The position numbers and the translations under genes are program-made. Of a stretch of 15,447 nt of DNA, positions 9,370 through 15,447 are shown in pieces (position 1 is the stretch's first letter; every line of letters begins with the position of its first letter). The DNA is from Basidiobolus heterosporus B8920 (Eukaryota > Basidiobolomycota > Basidiobolomycetes > Basidiobolales > Basidiobolaceae): the NCBI GenBank assembly GCA_000697455.1, contig JNET01030626.1, positions 1-15,447 of the forward strand, given 5' to 3'. The notes beneath the pieces were generated by a model. The model was not told the DNA's origin and made no database searches. It worked only from the letters and a program-made list of their open reading frames with translations.

Positions 9370-11179
9370 TCAGCCTCGATAGCCATACATGTTTGGGTCT
9401 GTATAACCCTCACCAGGAGTGCGGAACCTAGGAGGTGCAATAGAAACTGGATTCCCTCTTAGGCTTTGCTGGGCGGCAGAGAGGCCCATGCGATACCGAT
9501 CATCCGACAGGATGTCTTGTACATGGGGCATCTTTTGACGGGAAGAATTGTTCATGGGATGAAGCCTGGAATTGGGGCCTAAGCCTCCGGCTAGAGCATC
9601 AATAGGAGGGAGAACAGTAGAGTTGGGGCAGGGGCTGTATGTCGGATTTGGTGAATAAGCAGGTGAGCGAGAGTTGCGGTGAAGAGCACCATCGTTGGTA
9701 GGAGCTTGCGATAGTCGTGAAGATGATAGGGGGGTCTCTCGCTGAGGGGAAAGTAAAGAGTTAGGCTTGGTTTTTGGCTATAGTTTAACCTTACAAACTA
9801 CCTCTTTAGGAAACAGTCCATAGTCCTCTCTTGGGATAGGAAGATTGTGAGACGGTGCTTGAACGGGGGTAACATAAGGCTTGGTGTCAGCTTTGACAGT
9901 GTTTTTTTCCTATGAAAGAAGCATTAGATGCAAGCTCGCATGCTTGAGGGCATAACAACGCTAAAAACCTTTTCCAAAATCGTCCAATCAAAGACATAGT
10001 CATAATGGTATCCTTCACGAACAAGAAGATCGTAGAAGAGTTTACGTAGAAAATTGTAATCGGGTTTATCATCGAACCGAAGGTTTCTAGTATACTTAAG
10101 ATATGTTACAAATTCGTTGGGGAACCCACGGCAAAGAGTCTCAACAGGAGTGGTCATCTTCTTCTCCATAATACGGTCATATTTTTGTTTCTTAGTGTTT
10201 GCTTTCAGTCCTTGCCAAGGTAGCGAACCTCTACAGAAATACATGAGAACGTATCCTAGTGATTCTAAGTCATCTCTTCTTGATTGTTCTAGGAAGAATA
10301 GGGTTAGAGTCGATCATCCTAAGTCCATTAGCTGGAAGATAAAGTACAGACCTACACCAAGGTGTGTGTTGATACTTGCATAACGGGCAGTGCCAGTCAG
10401 GTTTTTGTTCTCTCTGTAAGGTATGTGAACAAAAGTACGTGGATCTCTGTATCTCTTTGCCAGTCCAAAATCAATGATGTGCACATGATTGGTCCACTTT
10501 CCAATACCAATTAAAAAATTGTCTGGCTTGATATCCCTATGAAGAAAGCCTTTGGAGTGCATATATTCAATGCGAGCGATCTAAGGTACGGCCAAACGTA
10601 GGATTTAGGGAGTGGAATATCACGAATATGTCGATAGCATGAACGTACCATTTGGTCAGCCAAAAGAAGTACGGTTTTCAGTGAAAATTTCCGTGAGCAA
10701 AAATTAAAAAGATCCTCCAGAGAAGGGCCCAGAAGGTCCATAACCATGCAATTGTAGTCCATTTCAGTGCCAAAGTAGCGAATAAAAGGTATTCCTACAC
10801 CTCCGGCCATTGCTTTATACACCTTAGCCTCATATTCAAGTTGCGGGTGACGAGCTTTTACTGATTCTAGCTTAACGGCAACTTCCTCCCCGCTCACAAT
10901 GTTCGTTGCTATCATATGAAAATAAAATACAATAAGTACAGGGCTAAAAACATGCTGGCACAAGAAAATCCCACAGGATGATAAGTAAATCAAAGCAAGT
11001 CAGCATGCGTCATTAAATAAGATGTGTGTTTTTTGCTGTCGTACTGAACTAGAGACTCCGCATGTAATTAAGGGAGAGACAAGTGAATGCATTAGGTCAT
11101 TACCTAGATAGATTTCTCCAAACGACCCAGAGCCAATTTTCCTCCCTAACCTATACTTGTTAGCGACTCTAAAATCCAT
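9370..11179 (-). CDS. hhp1: Casein kinase 1 (delta/epsilon, Hhp1/Hrr25 type), 6 exons
   Basis: Exons: 11104-11179, 10649-10908, 10352-10580, 9969-10288, 9802-9909 and 9370-9741, giving 454 residues. The kinase domain has the glycine loop GSGSFGE (16-22), catalytic K38, HRDIKPDN with D128, DFG at 149-151, and the CK1-specific SIN in place of APE (181-183). [22 protein letters not shown] and [13 protein letters not shown] are near-diagnostic of CK1 delta/epsilon/Hhp. Residues 296-454 form a Pro/Ser/Asn-rich tail, probably autoinhibitory when phosphorylated. It ends YGYRG without prenylation cysteines, so the protein resembles soluble Hhp/Hrr25 rather than membrane-bound Yck kinases. Family roles include DNA-damage response, vesicle traffic and ribosome maturation. 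The intron after exon 3 uses a GTCTGT donor, required to keep HLGVEQS. Intron 1 (10909-11103, 195 nt) is about three times longer than the others. An upstream TTG could extend the frame by two codons, but the ATG at 11179 fits the family. Confidence 0.95.
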
Positions 11180-11590
11180 GAGCAAATAATAAAAGGCTAT
11201 TTATAATATGGGAGAATAGCGGAAGAAATAGAACAATATATCCCAAAGGCTGAAGTAATAGTTACAAGTGTGTAGAAGAGAATTAAGGTCAACGAAGAGA
11301 AGAAACGAACGATAAATTTAGTGATGATTATTGGGATTATGAAAGTGTGATATAAATCAGCATAATCAATCAGTCTCAGTCCCTAGTTGACAGAGAAAAA
11401 AATACTGGGCTACAAAGAGCCCCCCTCATTCTAGGATATCATCATGGGATGAACATGGATCATTTTCAAATCAGCCGATTCATATGGAACTTAGGGTTAG
11501 GTTACAACTCAGCGCCACTCTCTATAGTTTTTCGCCAATGAGTATAAATAGATATTGGTCCATCGTTCGCTAATTTACTATGAAAACAAT

Positions 11591-11650
11591 TGCTTATTCA
11601 CGCTTATTCACGCTTATTCACGCTAATCCACGCTAATCCACGCTCATTCA
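11591..11650. repeat. 10-bp-period tandem repeat, six units
   Basis: Six consecutive 10-base units of the form CGCT[TA]AT[TC]CA. The first starts TGCT and the last is CGCTCATTCA. Units 2-3 are identical, and so are units 4-5. The period equals about one helical turn. The repeat lies about 410 bp upstream of the CK1 start codon. Confidence 0.9.
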
Positions 11651-11704
11651 TCATCACTGGTTTACTGCCAAAAAGCTTCCTGGCTCACTTGATGGATACA
11701 CTAA

Positions 11705-11722
11705 TGCTGCTGCTGCTGCTGC
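11705..11722. repeat. (TGC)6 microsatellite
   Basis: Six exact TGC triplets in the intergenic region, 55 bases from the 10-bp repeat. Confidence 0.9.
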
Positions 11723-12274
11723 TTTTGGCTCAGGGAAGTATGCTGACATGTAGGAATAAATATGTCACATACCTGAGCTACACAACTAAAAGCATTCCAT
11801 ATGTAAAGTGATGCGACGTAAACAGCATTTCAATGGCATTTTATTTGTGCGACAAGATTCTATGCATATCCGTACAGTGTGATGATATGGCCATCATTAA
11901 ATTAATCTTTCCCAATATAGTGATGCTAGTGAAGACCTAGAGCTTCAAATGTCTAGGTGGAAACCAAGATCAAATTCTAGAAATTATCAGTAGGCAAATG
12001 AATGTGAGGTGACTATTTTTACGCTTATAAGGTAGTGTTAAGTATCCCTTTTGAAGCGCTTATCCCAGCTACAGATAATATACCAATACTTCTCCGTACA
12101 AAACTTTATGAGTGCACAAGCAAAGTTAGGTGACTGTTGGTAGAATGAAGACCAAACACCACACCAGCTGAAGTATTCAAGTAATTCAAGAGTAAGAAAG
12201 TGGAAATAAAAAAGTATCTCCGTGAGTAGAGTTGTGTAGGTATTATTGGAGGTAATGAAACGTTGGGTGGTAAA

Positions 12275-14717
12275 TCATTCTTCCTCCTCGAAAGAAACAT
12301 GTTTCTCAACTAATGAGATACGCCCGTCTACAAAAGAATATCGCGCAGCCATGACTTGCTCAACCCACCTTGAATCCATATACCCGTGTAACATTTCTTG
12401 CTCGGCTTCTTCATACCCAAGATCTTCACGAGTCATAATCATGCGTATTATTACTTCAGGAAGCAAAACGTCATCACAAAATAGCTGAAACACCTTTGGG
12501 TTTAGAAGATCTGAAGTGTTGTCGGATTGTTTCAATCCCCAAAGTGAAGGGCTGATGCTTTCAGGCCTTGAAAATATGGGCTTGATAGCGTTATCCTCCA
12601 TAAACATTTGCTTTAATACGCGTGAGATAAATTGAAATTCATTGATTCCAAAAGGACCTCGACTAATATAGTGGGCCAAGATTCGACGTTCGCGAAAACT
12701 TTGAAAGAATTTGACATAACGCCAGCTATTCTCGTCAGCACCACATATAATCTTGATTAGGTCGTTTTCGTACAATTTAACTTCTCTCCTCAAGGACCAG
12801 TTTTCATAGTCAGGATCTTCTCTCTCTAGGGGGAAATCACCCAGCTAACAAAGATTATTCTCAAAAACATACTAAAGCTTAGCTAAAAGTCTTTTGTGCT
12901 TACTGGACAAGTTTGGAATTCCGGCTCATAAATGGTGAAAAAGTCCTTTCTAGAGCATATTTGCCGTCGTCCGTTGTAGATCTGGATTTTGTATTGGTTT
13001 GGTCTTCTGTACGAAATAATCTTTCCAGGAAAATAACAGTAGCATGATTTCAGACACACTAAACAAAGCTCACCAGGAATCATGAGACTTCGGCAATAAA
13101 GCCTATTAGTTTGGCCGATAAAATCAAGTTAAACAACGACATGCCTTGTATCCAAATCCATATCCAACTCGAGGTCTTCATCTTGGCTATATGAAAACAA
13201 TATTGAGTCGATGTGAGCCATGATAAAGGATATGTAAGATCAAACACCTTACGAATGTTTGAGTTATGTCGGCTCCTAAACTAGCGCCTAAACTAGTGCT
13301 GGGCCCGACTTGTCTCTTTTGTTCTGTACAAGACAACTCGATTAGGTTACAGCTCGAATCAAACAGATCAGACTTGCATATTTACTTTCTTTTACACTAG
13401 GCAACTCTGCCAGTGCTAATTCGTCTGGTTTTCCTCCAAGTCTGATTACCCGTGGTTTAATAACACTTCTACAGCGAGGAGTGGATTCCGAATCACTATC
13501 GGAAAAAATCGGTGTTCTTCGTTTCGGCCTCTTACTTCGAGTAGGTAATAATGCCAGCTCGTCAACTTCGTTGAAATCAGGAGTTTGCAAAATATCACTG
13601 ATACACTTTTTAAGCGTAGGTAATGACTCGTCACTACTGCTCATATCATCGTAGGACATTGTTTCCGAGCATTGAACCAAGCTACTGCTCCTCACATTAT
13701 GTTCTAAGCGATGTACTATAAAATCACCACTTGACTCGTACTCGGCAACTTCATCGTCGATGCATTTATATCGCCTATTGCTAGCTCTATTTTTAGTTAC
13801 GATATTTGCAGTTGTCTTGCCCTTATTGCCAACTTGCTGTATTGGTGAATCTTCCAAGTATCTTATTGAGCCGTATTCCGATATTTCTTTTTCCTGCGAT
13901 TTTATATTTGAAGGTTTTGGAACAAAGGGGGTCTTACTAATACCCTCCGTTTTAGACACTTCTTGATTGTTCTTCGGTACTCTTACTTTGTTTTCCGTGT
14001 GGCTATTTGAAGCAATGCTCTTAGGTCTTATTACAGAGTATGTGAAACTACTGACACTACGCCCTTTTCTGCCGCGGGAAATCAATCCAATGGCATTTTC
14101 CACAGATGGCAATTCTTCTTCCTCCATAGTGGATAATTCGGTTGGATAGTCCGATTTTGCACTAGAAGACTTTGACGTGAATAGAACATCATCGACCGTT
14201 GGCAGCTCTTCTTCTTTGTTCGTTGCTTCACGTGCCAACAGCAAGGCACCTCTGAATTCGGCTTCTTTTTCGTTCCCTTTCCACTGCTTAATGAATTCCT
14301 CAGCTTGGAGACAATAAAATGGCTGGAGATTGTATTTATTAGGTGCACCAAGACGTATGACCTCCTTTGAAAATGAACTCGCATGTCGAAGCCTAAGTTA
14401 ATGGTTATCTACTTATAAAATGTACTTACAAAAATACCAACTTCCTTGGAGAAAATTTTAGTATTTTCAGAGGAATCCTAGATCTATCACCTAATATCTA
14501 TTTGTACAACTTTAAGATTTATCTCAATGCAAAGAAACTACACCAAGGGAGCTACTCTTCCAGGCCACCATTTTCCCTGACGTTTAACCCAAACTATTTC
14601 TGGGAGCCTTGTGATAGATAGGGGGAGAAATTTCGAATTCGCTTTGGGCAGTGTGGAATTTGAACTAAATGTCGATGGAGCTTGATGTATGCTTGAAGAA
14701 GACATGAACAACCTCAT
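12275..14717 (-). CDS. PWWP plus Tudor-like domain protein, chromatin-reader candidate (about 7 exons)
   Basis: Proposed exons: 14544-14717, 14430-14497, 13386-14392, 13248-13323, 13145-13186, 12904-13087 and 12275-12844, giving about 706 residues. An N-terminal PWWP domain (about 39-120) has RLPEIVWVKRQGKWWPGRV and VIRLGAPNKYNLQPF; such domains read methylated histone lysine and DNA. Residues 140-440 are acidic, serine-rich and probably disordered, with SKRPKRR as a likely nuclear signal (near 367-373) and four ELP[ST]V-like motifs. A Tudor/agenet-like domain (459-517) follows, with PGELCLVC, YFPGKIISYRRP and RKDFFTIYE. A helical C-terminal domain (518-706) ends in an acidic tail. The intron at 13088-13144 has a GC donor in my model. 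The exon 1/2 junction is uncertain among three acceptors, and translation could start at 14705. If the GC-AG intron is wrong, two adjacent genes split near 13100 is the alternative. Partner and function are not known to me. Confidence 0.72.
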
Positions 14718-15043
14718 GAAAGAGGACAAGTTATCAATATGTGGTCACATCTATTAAGAATGGTATAATATAGCAATATATACTATATGACATTAATTGA
14801 ACCTTGATACATATATATATAAGGACAGTAATCAAGGTTGTCGAATGGATATCACGGATTGGTTTAAGGGTTACTGAATTGTTTTTGGGTAATCTCTTGA
14901 TTTAAAAATTTGAATTTTAGCCCCCACATCAACTGAACTTTCCTAATGGTTAGGATTTAGTTGCAGGGGCAGTATCATCAAGGGATTGTGGTACTTATTG
15001 ACCAAGCAGCCAGGAGGAATCAAGGTATCTCAGGAATTCGGCC
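14718..15043. promoter_or_regulatory. Divergent promoter region (PWWP gene / GT69 gene)
   Basis: 326 bp between the start codons of two divergently transcribed genes. It is very AT-rich, with an (AT)n run reading ATATATATATAAGG at 14811-14824 that could serve as a TATA element for either gene. No coding sequence is visible. Confidence 0.5.
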
Positions 15044-15447
15044 ATGAAGTTTACCCCTAAGAGATCTTTAGCAGCAGCAGCAGTTATAACGCTATTTCTT
15101 TTCAACTTTATCGTTCTTGGCTGGTGTTCTTTTTCTTCATATATCATTTTCTTTCACTTGGTCAAATATGTCATAATTCAGGCAGTCTTCTTGCTTCTTG
15201 TTTATATTTATTCGCAAAGGTCTGGAGATTCTTCCGCTTTCTTGAGCAAACCATACTTTCAGCTGGCTATAGTATGTTTTGGCCTTATGCTTTTCATTTT
15301 CTTCCTCCAGGACCTTTCCTCAACTGCTCTTACTGCACCTAATATCAACGTCAGCGAAAGATACTTTATTGCTGCTAATCTCTACAATAATGAGGCCATT
15401 TTACCACAATGGTCTAGAGAACTACTTAGGCTTGTGAATACTCTCGG
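15044..15447 (+). CDS. CAP59/CMT1-type (GT69) mannosyltransferase, N-terminal part
   Basis: An uninterrupted frame of 134 codons runs off the right edge; what is visible needs no intron. Three hydrophobic segments (about 9-27, 33-56 and 71-91) precede a short lumenal stretch with an NVS glycosylation sequon (102-104). Then comes YFIAANLYNNEAILPQWSRE (107-126), the conserved opening of the fungal alpha-1,3-mannosyltransferase family (Cryptococcus CMT1 and capsule-associated CAP59). These are Golgi glycosyltransferases that build wall or capsule glycans. Basic residues before the first segment (KFTPKR) and a (GCA)4 run coding Ala10-13 are visible. Most family members have a single signal anchor, so three segments is unusual, or the true start may be further downstream. 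The catalytic DXD region lies outside the window. Confidence 0.82.
   Translation, partial: MKFTPKRSLAAAAVITLFLFNFIVLGWCSFSSYIIFFHLVKYVIIQAVFLLLVYIYSQRSGDSSAFLSKPYFQLAIVCFGLMLFIFFLQDLSSTALTAPNINVSERYFIAANLYNNEAILPQWSRELLRLVNTL

Larger units (their letters stand above)
11180..12274. other. Intergenic: CK1 promoter and 3' flank of the PWWP gene
   Basis: About 1.1 kb between two minus-strand genes. It contains a 10-bp-period tandem repeat and a (TGC)6 run, listed separately. A TATAAATAG sequence lies at 11198-11206, only about 20 bases from the CK1 start codon, so its role as a TATA box is doubtful. I find no convincing coding region, tRNA or structured RNA. Confidence 0.6.

Noticed and set aside
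11488-11503. TTAGGGTTAGG telomere-like sequence
   Set aside because: Fewer than two full units; too short to be an interstitial telomere tract.
11590-11811. Plus-strand 73-codon frame
   Set aside because: It is built from the 10-bp repeat and the TGC run, so openness is due to repeats.
13204-13323. PWWP gene ending by read-through after the ITQTF segment, with a second gene starting at an ATG near 13222
   Set aside because: An AG|GTGTTT donor joins to the ATATAG acceptor in phase and links to the acidic exon, so one gene is simpler, though not proven.
15124-15180. Possible intron in the GT69 gene
   Set aside because: The frame is open through it and matches the family frame downstream, so no splice is required; kept only as a check in the findings.

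Overview
The window comes from a fungal nuclear genome. Several genes are broken by short introns, mostly 37-70 nt, with GT donors, CTAAC/CTAAT-type branch sequences close to the acceptor, and AG ends. The proteins include fungal-typical families: a CAP59/CMT1-type (GT69) mannosyltransferase start, a fungal-style NOSIP with an intact second RING, and a PWWP plus Tudor-like protein. The DNA is AT-rich outside the strongly codon-biased PGK gene. A member of the Dikarya is most likely (an early-branching ascomycete or an AT-rich basidiomycete). I cannot place it more closely from sequence alone.

Layout. Positions 1-3662 hold the decayed right part of a Ty1/copia-type LTR retrotransposon on the + strand, ending in a 3' LTR of about 330 bp (3333-3662). 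Then follow phosphoglycerate kinase (-, 4063-5319, one exon) with a TATA box and a possible heat-shock element upstream; a SOSS-B/hSSB-like OB-fold protein (-, 6009-6591, at least 3 exons); and, from a 194-bp divergent promoter, NOSIP (+, 6786-8275, 9 exons). Next are a small LYR-motif mitochondrial protein (+, 8463-8705), a CK1 delta/epsilon/Hhp1-type kinase (-, 9370-11179, 6 exons), a roughly 1.1-kb intergenic region with a 10-bp-period tandem repeat, and a PWWP/Tudor-like chromatin-reader candidate (-, 12275-14717, about 7 exons, one probably a GC-AG intron). The window closes with the start of a GT69 glycosyltransferase (+, 15044 to the end), whose frame runs open off the edge.

The genes are housekeeping: glycolysis, genome maintenance, ubiquitin ligation, mitochondrial assembly, kinase signalling, chromatin reading and glycosylation. 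They do not form a cluster or shared pathway. I found no CRISPR array, tRNA, rRNA or defence-like system. The least ordinary items are the PWWP/Tudor-like protein with four copies of an ELP[ST]V-type motif in its disordered linker, its GC-AG intron, the OB-fold gene whose possible first intron is a multiple of three and lacks stops, and a perfect three-unit heat-shock element upstream of PGK. Exon models were built by eye from conserved motifs and reading-frame continuity. They are stated as models.
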